Assembly (NCBI GenBank): GCA_937880075.1
Contig: CALFLM010000080.1
Coordinates: 1 to 64,000, forward strand
Direction of reading: 5' to 3'
From: an uncultured Romboutsia sp.
GTDB lineage: Bacteria > Bacillota > Clostridia > Peptostreptococcales > Peptostreptococcaceae
DNA: 64,000 nucleotides
Below, piece after piece: positions 36,504-46,022 of the stretch. The notes below the pieces were generated by a model. That model made no database searches. It was not told the origin of the DNA and saw only the letters and a list, made by a program, of their open reading frames with translations. The position numbers and the translations under genes are program-made. Position 1 is the stretch's first letter, and every line of letters begins with the position of its first letter.

Positions 36504-36663
36504 TATATTAATTATTGAATATTATATATTGATATATTAAGTTTTTAAATTTGAGGACTTCATCAATTATATATGAATTATGGTTATTAATAAAAAATGA
36601 ACTTAGGCTATTAAGAAACATTATATAGAAAGGTTACTAATTGGTGAGATAAGGTGAATTTGT

Positions 36664-38478
36664 ATGAGTATTTTAGACAATAAACTAGATGATATAATTA
36701 ACTCATCAGGAATTAATTTTTATAATAAAGAAATAAAAAATGATTTAAAGAATAGAAAAATAAATATAGATATAATTAATGAAATTAATACAATCTGGAA
36801 TAATATTGAAGATGTTTCTAGAATAGCAATATATGGTGCAGGAAATCATACTATGAAATTATTTGAGGTAGTTAATAGATATGATAAAAATATTGTTTGC
36901 ATAATTGACAATTTAAAACCTAATGGAGAGTTCTTAGGATATCCATTAATAAATAAGGAACAGATGGAAAAATATAATTTAGATGAGGTTATTATATCTA
37001 CATTAGGGTATGGGAAAGAAATAAAAGAAGATATAATTAGAAGGCTTCCAAATGTAAAAATAATTGATATTTATGAAAATTTGAAAAATATAGGATATGA
37101 TATTAATAAACCATTCTATTATCATAAGTTAATAGAAAAATATTTAGTTATTTATGAAGTTAGGAATATTTATAAAAATTCAAAAAATGAAAAATACTTA
37201 GCTAATTTAATATATCTATATTTAAATATAAAGGATTTTTCAAACGCATTTAAATATATGTTAGAGTATATAGATGAAAAATATATTCAATATGAAAAAA
37301 TTAAATTTTTATATGATAAGCTAAATAAATTTAAGCTAGAAGTAAAAAAGCAGTTAGTTAATAAAAAAAGTAGAAATATACTAATGGCACTAATAGATTC
37401 TTTAAGATGGAAGGATATATTTGAATATAATAACATGAAATATGTTAAAAGTATAAGTCAAAAATCTTTTAACTTTACTAATGCATACACACATGTTCCA
37501 TATACATCTATGAGCATATTATCAATGATTACAGGTAAGACAATGTTTGATGATAATATTATGAATATTAAAATGCCAATAGATAGTCAAAATATATTAA
37601 ATGGAATAAATAATAATGATTATAGTTTTAAATACTATGGTAATCAATTACAATTGTTTACACAAGAGTTTTGTAGCCAAAGTCGTGAAACAAATATATC
37701 TCAATTACTATGGGATTATATATGTGATATATATGAAGATAATAAAAGTCAGAATATTTCTATTGTGCATATAATGGAAGTTCATTCACCATATATATGT
37801 GGAAATCACAAATATAAGCCGATAGATTTTGGAGGATATGCTAGTAGTTATCTTACAGATAATGAGATTTTTATGCAAAAAATACAGTATAATGAAACAC
37901 TAGACTACGTAGATAAGCAACTTAAGTATTATTTAGATTTTGTAAATGATGAAACTACATTAATTATTACTTCAGATCATGGAATGACATTAGAGTGGGA
38001 TATCAAAAATAAAAATGATAATCAGTTTGTTGAAGATTTTATTCATATACCATATATAGTAGTAGGTGATAATATTTCGCCTAAAATAGAAGAAGAACTA
38101 ATTAGTCATATTGATACACATAAAATTATAAATAATATAATTCAAAAAAAACAAATACTGCATAATATTAATAAAAGAGAATTTATTGAGATAAATAAAG
38201 ATTTTGCATATTCTAAAATATTATTAGAAAATCTTAGTAAACTAAACAAAACACATATTGCTAGAGCATTCAAATGTTTTAGAAGTAAAACTGAAAAGTA
38301 TGTTATATATTATGATGGAACAGAAGAATTTTATATGTTACCAAATGAAGAAAAAAATTTTATAGATAATATTGAATATAAAACAAGGTTAGATGAAATA
38401 AGGTCAAATATAAACACCAAATTACCTAATTTTAATGAAGAAAGATTTAAATATGCTAGAGAAATGTTTAAATTTTAG
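36664..38478 (+). CDS. Rossmann-domain / alkaline-phosphatase-fold fusion enzyme (intact copy)
   Basis: Protein of 604 residues with an unusual domain order. Residues about 45-135 form a nucleotide-binding-like Rossmann unit (RIAIYGAGNHTMKLFEVV... IIDNLKPNGEFLGYPL), of the kind found at the N-terminus of some sugar-modifying enzymes. Residues about 235-500 carry sulfatase/alkaline-phosphatase-superfamily landmarks: metal Asp245 (LIDSLRW), putative nucleophile Thr281 (HVPYTSMSILSM), HIMEVHSPY and SDHGM (D438, H439). No membrane helices or signal peptide, so it should act in the cytoplasm, possibly transferring or removing a phosphate- or sulfate-linked group on the glycan. A second, broken copy lies at 40031-41841. 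Confidence 0.7.
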   Translation: MSILDNKLDDIINSSGINFYNKEIKNDLKNRKINIDIINEINTIWNNIEDVSRIAIYGAGNHTMKLFEVVNRYDKNIVCIIDNLKPNGEFLGYPLINKEQMEKYNLDEVIISTLGYGKEIKEDIIRRLPNVKIIDIYENLKNIGYDINKPFYYHKLIEKYLVIYEVRNIYKNSKNEKYLANLIYLYLNIKDFSNAFKYMLEYIDEKYIQYEKIKFLYDKLNKFKLEVKKQLVNKKSRNILMALIDSLRWKDIFEYNNMKYVKSISQKSFNFTNAYTHVPYTSMSILSMITGKTMFDDNIMNIKMPIDSQNILNGINNNDYSFKYYGNQLQLFTQEFCSQSRETNISQLLWDYICDIYEDNKSQNISIVHIMEVHSPYICGNHKYKPIDFGGYASSYLTDNEIFMQKIQYNETLDYVDKQLKYYLDFVNDETTLIITSDHGMTLEWDIKNKNDNQFVEDFIHIPYIVVGDNISPKIEEELISHIDTHKIINNIIQKKQILHNINKREFIEINKDFAYSKILLENLSKLNKTHIARAFKCFRSKTEKYVIYYDGTEEFYMLPNEEKNFIDNIEYKTRLDEIRSNINTKLPNFNEERFKYAREMFKF

Positions 38479-38906
38479 TGATAATATGAATTTTATAAAT
38501 AAAAGTAATAATTTATGAAAGGATTTTTATTTTGGATTACTGGTGAAATTTAATAGAATTGTATGAGTTAAATAGTTATAAATATATAATAAATAAAATC
38601 ATTATCTATTTGATATTATAAATTATGTAAGATAACATCATACTAATGTATTGATGTAATTAGTTGTACAATTTTTATGCTTGATGAATGAAAAAATATT
38701 TGAAAAATTTAATATGTAGCTAATGATAAGCAATTTAAAACAAATATTCAGTTTAACTTATATAATAAATAAAAATACAAATATAGTTAATTAAAAATAT
38801 ATATATTTTAAATAAGAAAATTTACTAACCATAAATTTATCTATATAAATCTTCAATAAACAGAAAATAACAATAATTATTATTTAGTTTATTTGGATGT
38901 ATATAC
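38479..38906. other. 428-base AT-rich gap before the IS remnant
   Basis: I see no gene, strong hairpin or recognisable promoter. It is very AT-rich and probably includes decayed insertion-element sequence upstream of the transposase fragments. Confidence 0.4.
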
Positions 38907-39948
38907 ATGAAAAGATTTGATAAAGATGTTGATATAGATGAAAAAATAATAGATTTAAAGTTATCTATGAAGAATACAAATAATCTTAGATTATATAAAA
39001 TATACTCTGTTGTACTTAAGCATTTACAAGGATTTAAAAATAAAGATATTGCAGAAATGGAATGTTTAGAAACACATACCGTAGGTATTTATATAAAAAA
39101 TTATATTGATAATGGATTAAAAGGTCTTGAAATGAAATATAGCCCAGGTAAGAAAAGAAAACTTTCAAAATGGCAATAGGTTAAATTAGTTGATATTATA
39201 ACTAATCATACTCAGGAGGAGTTAGGCTTTAAAAATAGATGTAATTGGACTATTGAATTTGTTCAAGGGTATATTCAGAAGACATTTAATGTAAAAATGT
39301 GTCATAGTACAGTATATATTGCTATGGATAGATTAAACCTTAGTTAAACTAGAACAACATATGTATTAGCTAAATCAGATAAATAAAAACAAGAAAAATT
39401 TAAACAAGATTTTGAACTGCTAAAAAAATCCTTTTAAGTAGAAATTAATGATATTTTATTTTAAGGTGAATCTATGATTAGGGATTATCAAGCTATTCAT
39501 AAAACGTGGTTTATTAAATGCAAACAAAAAAGAATACTATCTATGGTAAAAATCCTGGGTTAAAAATGATAGTAACCTTAGATTATATAATAGGAATGGT
39601 TTATTGTGAAGAACATGAAAGATATGATATTAATGTGTTTCTAGGATTTCTTGAGAATATATTATATAAATACCTTATGGGTAAAATTATTATGATTTTA
39701 GATAATGCTGGAATTCATCATGCTAAATTAATCCAATCATTTCTGAAAAAAGTAAAAGATAGATTGGAATCAATGTTTTACCACCATAGAGCCCAGAATT
39801 TAATTGAAGGGGGTTATGGGGCTGGATAAAATCAAGTATTATAAATAATAAATTTTTTTCTAGTGTAGCGATAGTAAAAACAGCGATACATAAATTTATT
39901 GATGAAATAATATATAGACTATGTGTAAAAATGCAGAAAACTTATTAA
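38907..39948 (+). pseudogene. Decayed IS630-family transposase
   Basis: Remnant of an IS630-type (Tc1/mariner-like DDE) transposase. The N-terminal helix-turn-helix part (KDIAEMECLETHTVGIYI) is followed by in-frame stops at 39177, near 39345, 39384 and 39435. The catalytic part is recognisable as IRDYQAIHKTW, then IMILDNAGIHHAKLIQSFL and NLIEGG. After a frameshift the C-terminal tail SIINNKFFSSVAIVKTAIHK runs to a stop at 39948. Several independent lesions make it inactive. It lies exactly between the two copies of the fusion enzyme. I could not identify its terminal repeats. Confidence 0.85.
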
Positions 39949-40030
39949 AACATATATAATGAAATTTCAGAACTTATGAAAATAATAATATATACTATTT
40001 GGAATAAAATAATTTAAAAGGAGAATGTAT

Positions 40031-41841
40031 ATGAGTATCTTAAATGATCGGTTAAATAATATAATTAATAATTCAAAGATAAAATTTTATGATTATGATG
40101 TAAAAAATAACTTAAGAAAATTGAACATAAAGTTAGATACATCTGAAGCAATAAAGAATATATGGAATAATATAGATGGAAATTCTAGAGTTGCAATATA
40201 TGGTGCAGGAAATCATACCATAAAGTTATTTGAAACTGTAAATAAAAAAGAGAAAAATATTGTATGTATAGTTGATAACTTGAAACCTAGTGGTGAGTTT
40301 TTAGGATATCCACTAATAGATAAGGAAAAAATTAATGAATATAATATAGATATAGTTGTTATATCTACAATGGGATATTCAAAAGAGATAAAAGAAGATT
40401 TACTTAAGAGTAGTTTAGATATAAAAATAATTGATATTGCTGAAGAGTTAGAAAAATATGGATATCATAGTTCATTAGCTTTTTATAATAAACAAAGTTT
40501 AGATACATATACTTCTATTTTTGAAATAAGAAATATCTATGAAGACACAAAAGATGAAATATATTTATCAAATTTAATATATAGATATTTGAATGCTAGA
40601 TATTTTATATATGCTTATAAATATATAAATATGTATATAAATAATAAACATAAACAAAGTGAATTATTTAAACAACTACGTAATGAACTGGATAAGTTTT
40701 TAGATGAGATAAATGACCATATAAAAAAATCAAAAAATAGAAATGGATTGATAGTGTTAATAGATTCATTAAGGTGGAATGATGTTTACAAATCTAATAG
40801 TATGAAATTTATAAAATTAATAAGTAGATATGGTATAAATTGTAATAATGCATATACTCATGTTCCATACACTTCAATGAGTATATTATCAATGATAACA
40901 GAAAAAAAATGTTTGATGATGATTTAATAAATGAAAAATTACCTATAAAAAATGGTGGAATGTTATCTAAAATAAATGAAATGAATTATAGTTTTAAATA
41001 TTACGGAAATCAAGTTGGACTTATAGATAAAAAATTATGCTATAAAGGAAATTTAACTAATATATCTAATTTATGTTGGGAATATTTATGTGATATTTAT
41101 GAAAGCAATCAAAATAATATATCTATTCTACATATAATGGAGGCTCATTCTCCATATGTATGCGGAGATCATAAAAATAAACCTATAGAGTTTAGTTTAT
41201 ATTGCTATAACCATGGTAATAAGAATATAAGCCCAAAACAACAACGTGAAGAATCTTTAAGATATTTAGATAAACAGCTTGAATATTATTTTAAATTTAT
41301 AAATAAAAATACATCTTTTATTATTACATCTGATCATGGTAGCTTTGTAGATTATGATAAGAATAGTAAAAATGATAACTTTTGGGATGACGATATTATA
41401 AAAATACCATATATTATATTGAATTATGATTATATTTTATTTAAAGAAGATAATAGGTTAATTAGTCATTTAGATACATCGAAAATTATATGTAATCTTG
41501 TGAAGAAAAAGAATCCATTTGAAGAAATTGAAAAAAGGACTACTATAGAGGTTAACAGAGATTTTACTTATGCGAAACATCAGATAGAAAAAAATGTGGA
41601 ATTCAATAAAGCATATTTAGGAAGAGCTTTTAAATGTGTTAGAACTAAATATGATAAATATATTATTTATTATAATGGTGAAGAGGAGTTTTACTTTTTA
41701 CCAGATGAGGATAATAATCTTATAAATGATATTAGATATAAAACTAGAATTGAAGAAATAAAGAAACATGTAAATAAAGAATTTTATGACTTTAGCGGAG
41801 AAAGGTTTAAATACGCTAGAGAAGTATTTGAAATTAAATAA
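40031..41841 (+). pseudogene. Second copy of the fusion enzyme, split by a frameshift at an A8 tract
   Basis: Paralog of the gene at 36664 along its full length. The first part (40031-40927) holds the Rossmann motif VAIYGAGNHTIKLFE and the metal/nucleophile region (LIDSLRW, HVPYTSMSILSM). It then runs into KKCLMMI and a stop. The second frame (from 40909) resumes exactly where the paralog has MFDD and continues through HIMEAHSPY and SDHG to residue-for-residue similar ends. The junction is a run of eight A at 40902-40909; one extra A would restore a single ~603-residue protein. It may be a true pseudogene, a phase-variable gene, rescued by polymerase slippage, or a sequencing error. The start ATG at 40031 is 7 bases from AAAAGGAG. 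Confidence 0.85.
40902..40909 (+). repeat. Poly-A8 tract at the frameshift point
   Basis: Eight consecutive A interrupt the frame of the second fusion-enzyme copy. The intact paralog has no such run at this place (ACAGGTAAGACAATG). Runs of this length are prone to replication and transcription slippage. Confidence 0.8.
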
Positions 41842-41870
41842 TATATTAAAGAATTTATGAAAGGATATTT

Positions 41871-42386
41871 ATGTACGGAACTGTGTATTGGATTACTGGA
41901 CTAGCTGGTGCAGGAAAAACTACTATAGGTGAATTATTATACAAATCAATAAAATATAATAAAGACAATATAATTTTATTAGATGGAGACAAATTAAGAG
42001 AATTATATGATTCAGAAGATTATTCTTACGACGCAAGAAAACTTCTTTCAAATAAATATTCTAAACTGTGTAAAATGATATCTGAACAAGGTATAGATGT
42101 AATTTGTTGTACAATATCTATGTTTGATGAATGTAGAAATTGGAATAGAGAAAATATATCAAATTACAAAGAGATTTATTTGAAAGTGTCAATAGATGAA
42201 TTGATAAAAAGGGATCAAAAAGGATTGTACACAAAAGCACTAAGAAAAGAGGTAAAAAATGTAATCGGAATTGATATTGATTTTGAAGAACCTAAAAATC
42301 CGGATTTATTGATTGACAACAATGGTGAAATTTCACCTAGAGACATAGTGGATAATATTATATTGAATTTAGGTATTGATAAATAG
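41871..42386 (+). CDS. CysC-like (APS-kinase family) kinase
   Basis: P-loop kinase of 171 residues resembling adenylylsulfate kinase. The Walker A is GLAGAGKTT (10-18; K16), followed by LLDGDKLRE (D38, D40), which matches the DGD motif of the family. The region that carries the APS-binding lid differs from canonical CysC. No sulfate adenylyltransferase (CysD/CysN) or PAPS-using sulfotransferase is nearby. CysC-like proteins in polysaccharide clusters often phosphorylate a nucleotide-linked precursor instead. A glycan-related role is inferred from the position between the fusion enzyme and a methyltransferase. Confidence 0.75.
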   Translation: MYGTVYWITGLAGAGKTTIGELLYKSIKYNKDNIILLDGDKLRELYDSEDYSYDARKLLSNKYSKLCKMISEQGIDVICCTISMFDECRNWNRENISNYKEIYLKVSIDELIKRDQKGLYTKALRKEVKNVIGIDIDFEEPKNPDLLIDNNGEISPRDIVDNIILNLGIDK

Positions 42387-42395
42387 GAGGAACCA

Positions 42396-43010
42396 ATGGA
42401 TAAAAAATATTGGATGGAATATTACAAAAAAGATGATGCACCAAAACAACCATCATATTTTGCTATGGATATAGTAGATATGTTAAAGCCAAATAAAAAA
42501 ATGTTAGAGTTAGGATGTGGAAATGGTAGAGATAGTGTATTTTTCTCTGGTAAAGGATTAATTGTAACTGCTATAGATCAAGCTGAAAATTCAATCAGTG
42601 ACCTCAGAGAAAAATATTCAGAGATTGAATTTATAGCTGATGATTTTGTTAGTACAAATAGATTTAATTTAGATAGTTATGATTATATTTATAGTAGATT
42701 TAGTATACACTCAATAAGCGTTGAACAAGAGAATATACTATTAAAAAAAGCCTATAAATCCTTAAATAAAGATGGAAAAATATTTATTGAAGCAAGAAGT
42801 ATAAAAGATGAATTTTATGGCTTAGGAAAAAATGTAGGAAAAAATGAATATATATATGAGGGACACTATAGAAGGTTTATAGATAGAAATGAAATTGAGA
42901 AAAAGATGAAAGAAATAGGATATAAAATAGATCTTTCAATAGAAGACAAAGGTCTTGCAGTATACAAAAATCAAGATCCAGTTGTAATTAGAATTATTGC
43001 TAGTAAATAA
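42396..43010 (+). CDS. SAM-dependent methyltransferase
   Basis: Class I methyltransferase of 204 residues. Motif I is MLELGCGNGRDSVFF (from residue 36), motif II follows in VTAIDQAENS, and the YIYSRFSIHSI segment corresponds to motif post-III. It probably methylates a sugar or a glycan modifier made by the island. It lies 9 bases after the CysC-like gene with AGGAGG before the ATG, and the next glycosyltransferase follows at once, so the genes form one operon. The substrate is unknown. Confidence 0.85.
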   Translation: MDKKYWMEYYKKDDAPKQPSYFAMDIVDMLKPNKKMLELGCGNGRDSVFFSGKGLIVTAIDQAENSISDLREKYSEIEFIADDFVSTNRFNLDSYDYIYSRFSIHSISVEQENILLKKAYKSLNKDGKIFIEARSIKDEFYGLGKNVGKNEYIYEGHYRRFIDRNEIEKKMKEIGYKIDLSIEDKGLAVYKNQDPVVIRIIASK

Positions 43011-43022
43011 AAGGTGAGAATT

Positions 43023-44702
43023 ATGATAAAAGATCAAGTGTTAGTTAAACAGATGTTAGAAATGATAAATACATCTATTGAAGCATCTGAATATTTATAT
43101 GAAAGTTTTAAAAACTATAATTATAGTAGTTTTATCCAAGTGTCAAATGATATAAGTGATGTAATAAATACGATTCATAATGTAATTTTAAATATAAAAA
43201 AACAAGAAAATTTAACTATTAATGTTGATTTAGCTTGTGAAAATGCGAGTTATTCTTTGTCTAGAATCAAGAATCTTTTTAAATCGAGATCTAAAAAAAC
43301 TCTTGATAAAATTGAATTTGAGTTGATACCTATACTTGAAGTTATGTACTTACAATTATATTTTTGGGGGAGTGTTTATCCTGATAAAAAAAGAATACAT
43401 GAGTATTATGACAATGAACTAATTTCGTTGTGTCATAATAAATATATAGATGAAGCTGAAAAAAGTGGAGTTTATAAATATGATCTTTCAATTATTGTAA
43501 TTGGATACAATAAATTGGAATATACAAAACTGTGTATAGAAAATTTATTAAAGTATATACCTGATAATATAAATTATGAATTAATATTGGTAAACCATGG
43601 ATCAATAGATAATACTAAAGAGTACTTTGAACATATATCACCAACTAAGCAATTAGATATATTAAAAAATGGTGGATCTCCAAGTTTACCATCCAGGATA
43701 GTTGAAGGAAAATATACATTAACAATTAGTAATGATGTTATAGTAACTGAAAATGCAATAGAAAACATGATTAAATGTATAGAATCAGATGATAATATTG
43801 CTTGGGTAGTTCCATCAACACCGAATATGTGTAACAATCAAACTATACCAGCGAATTATAATACGATAGAAGAAATGCATGAATTTTCGAGGTTAAACAA
43901 TGTTAGCAATCCTTATAGATGGGAACAAAGAGTAAGACTTTGTAATCCAATAGATTTAAAAAGGTCTAGTATGTGGTACTCATCAAATGGTATAGGGTGG
44001 GGCGGATATTTCCATACGCCTAATGCTATGGTGGCTCCAGATGAAAAGGTATCATTAATATTAAGGAGAAAAGGTTATAAATTAATGTTGGCTAAAGATG
44101 CGTATTGCTATCATTTTGGAGGAGTTACTAGAAAAGATGAAATCAAAAATCACAAAGATAAACACGGCAATGTAGGAGCAGAAGCATTTTATAAAGAGGC
44201 TAGAGAAGATTTTATAGATATATTTGGTATTGATCCATTAAGTATAGGTGTAGAGTATGATCCTATATTGTTTAATAATTTAGAGTGTAACGATAATGGA
44301 CATGTTGATATATTAGGTATAAATTGTGGTATAGGAAGTACACCTTTAAAGATAAAAGAGAGTATTAAAGAAAATGCTCATAATTTAGATGTTTCCATTT
44401 ACAATGTCGTAGATGAAGTACGATATATTGATGACTTAAAAAATACATCTGAAATTGTTGATTATATTTCAGACTTTGAAAAGTTAGATAATATTTTTGA
44501 TTCTAAAAAGTTTAACTATATTGTTTTTGAAAGTAAGTTTGATACATGTAAAAATCCTGTGAAAATAATAAATATACTAAAAAATAAACTAGTTGAAAAT
44601 GGAATACTTATAATTAGAACGATTAATTCAAGACTTGAAAAAGAATTCAAAAATATGGATGTTGAATTTTTAAAAATCGGAAACTGGATTATTTTGAAGT
44701 GA
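43023..44702 (+). CDS. Family 2 glycosyltransferase with extra N- and C-terminal domains
   Basis: Predicted glycosyltransferase of 560 residues. The N-terminal ~145 residues are helical and unassigned. The GT-A domain (about 150-395) begins LSIIVIGYNKLEYTKLCIEN and has a SNDVIV segment in place of a classic DxD. The last ~130 residues look like a degraded methyltransferase fold (VDILGINCGIGSTPLKI, then FNYIVFESKF and NGILIIRTINS). The ATG at 43023 is chosen because AAAGGTGAG precedes it; a GTG at 43014 lies inside that site. It may extend the flagellin glycan with the CDP-linked sugar; that is inferred from context. Confidence 0.8.
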   Translation: MIKDQVLVKQMLEMINTSIEASEYLYESFKNYNYSSFIQVSNDISDVINTIHNVILNIKKQENLTINVDLACENASYSLSRIKNLFKSRSKKTLDKIEFELIPILEVMYLQLYFWGSVYPDKKRIHEYYDNELISLCHNKYIDEAEKSGVYKYDLSIIVIGYNKLEYTKLCIENLLKYIPDNINYELILVNHGSIDNTKEYFEHISPTKQLDILKNGGSPSLPSRIVEGKYTLTISNDVIVTENAIENMIKCIESDDNIAWVVPSTPNMCNNQTIPANYNTIEEMHEFSRLNNVSNPYRWEQRVRLCNPIDLKRSSMWYSSNGIGWGGYFHTPNAMVAPDEKVSLILRRKGYKLMLAKDAYCYHFGGVTRKDEIKNHKDKHGNVGAEAFYKEAREDFIDIFGIDPLSIGVEYDPILFNNLECNDNGHVDILGINCGIGSTPLKIKESIKENAHNLDVSIYNVVDEVRYIDDLKNTSEIVDYISDFEKLDNIFDSKKFNYIVFESKFDTCKNPVKIINILKNKLVENGILIIRTINSRLEKEFKNMDVEFLKIGNWIILK

Positions 44703-44717
44703 TGCGGAGAGAACATA

Positions 44718-46022
44718 ATGATTAGTAGAAGTGATATTTTAGAAAAAGTAAAAGAATATTATAGGGAAAATAGTGCTACAAATAAATTTATTAAAGGAGA
44801 AACCTACATACCAGTATCAGGAAAAGTAGTGGATGAAGATGATTTACATAATTTAATAGATGCATCACTAGATATGTGGTTAACAGCAGGAAGATATTCA
44901 GACGAATTTGAACAAAAATTTGCAGAATTCTTAGATGTAAAATATTGTTCTTTAGTGAACTCGGGTTCTTCTGCAAATCTAGTTGCATTTTCTGCATTAA
45001 CATCTCATAAATTAGGTGACAAGAGGTTAAAAGCTGGAGATGAGGTAATAACTGTAGCAGCAGGATTTCCAACCACTATAGCACCTATAATACAAAATGG
45101 AATGGTGCCAGTATTTATAGATGTTGATTTAGAAACATATGATTATAAGGTTGAGGATATAGAAAAAGCTATATCAGATAAAACAAAAGCAATATTTATG
45201 GCTCATACATTAGGTAATCCTTTTAATCTAGATAAGGTTATGGAATTAGCTAATAAGCATAATTTATGGGTAGTAGAGGATAGTTGTGATGCACTAGGAT
45301 CTAAGTATGATGGCAAATATGTAGGAACTGTAGGACATATAGGGACGTTTAGTTTTTATCCAGCTCACCATATAACTATGGGTGAAGGTGGTGCTATTGT
45401 TACTAATAATCCACTTCTAAATAAACTTATAAAGTCATTTAGAGATTGGGGAAGAGATTGTGTATGCCCTCCAGGTAAAGACAATATATGTAACAATAGA
45501 TTTTCACAGTCATATGGAGAGTTACCTTTAGGTTATGATCACAAGTACGTATACTCTCATTTAGGATATAATTTAAAAGTAACAGATATGCAGGCTGCTA
45601 TAGGGGTTTCACAACTTAAAAAATTGAATTTATTTAAAGAAAGAAGAAATGAGAATTTTAATAGACTATATAATGGATTAAAACATTTAGATAAATACAT
45701 TATATTACCAAAACAAACTTTAAAAAGTGAACCTAGTTGGTTTGGATTCCCTATAACACTAAAAGAAAGTGATAAATATAGTAGAAATGATTTAGTAAAG
45801 TTCTTGGAGTTAAATAAAATAGGTACAAGACTATTATTTGCAGGAAACATTATAAAGCAACCAGTATTTACAGAAAATAATTATACTTATAGAGTTGTAG
45901 GAGAATTAACTAATACAGATATAATAATGAATAAAACTTTTTGGATTGGTGTATGGCCTGGTATAACTAATGAATGTATTGATTATATTGTATCAAAATT
46001 TGATGAGTTCTTTGCAGGATAA
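44718..46022 (+). CDS. rfbH: CDP-4-keto-6-deoxyglucose 3-dehydrase (E1)
   Basis: PMP-dependent iron-sulfur enzyme that removes the C3 hydroxyl of CDP-4-keto-6-deoxyglucose, the committed step to 3,6-dideoxy sugars. It has the aminotransferase fold, but the usual PLP lysine is replaced by histidine in YPAHHITMGEGG (H217), the hallmark of E1. Cysteines for the [2Fe-2S] cluster appear in DCVCPPGKDNIC (C248, C250, C258). The 434 residues fit. It needs an E3-type reductase (AscD/RfbI), and none is in the window. It closes the island begun with rfbF/rfbG. Confidence 0.93.
   Translation: MISRSDILEKVKEYYRENSATNKFIKGETYIPVSGKVVDEDDLHNLIDASLDMWLTAGRYSDEFEQKFAEFLDVKYCSLVNSGSSANLVAFSALTSHKLGDKRLKAGDEVITVAAGFPTTIAPIIQNGMVPVFIDVDLETYDYKVEDIEKAISDKTKAIFMAHTLGNPFNLDKVMELANKHNLWVVEDSCDALGSKYDGKYVGTVGHIGTFSFYPAHHITMGEGGAIVTNNPLLNKLIKSFRDWGRDCVCPPGKDNICNNRFSQSYGELPLGYDHKYVYSHLGYNLKVTDMQAAIGVSQLKKLNLFKERRNENFNRLYNGLKHLDKYIILPKQTLKSEPSWFGFPITLKESDKYSRNDLVKFLELNKIGTRLLFAGNIIKQPVFTENNYTYRVVGELTNTDIIMNKTFWIGVWPGITNECIDYIVSKFDEFFAG

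Noticed and set aside
41871..43010. Complete phosphoramidate (MeOPN-like) pathway
   Set aside because: Only the CysC-like kinase and a methyltransferase are present; the glutamine-phosphorylating, amidotransferase and cytidylyl steps are absent from the window.
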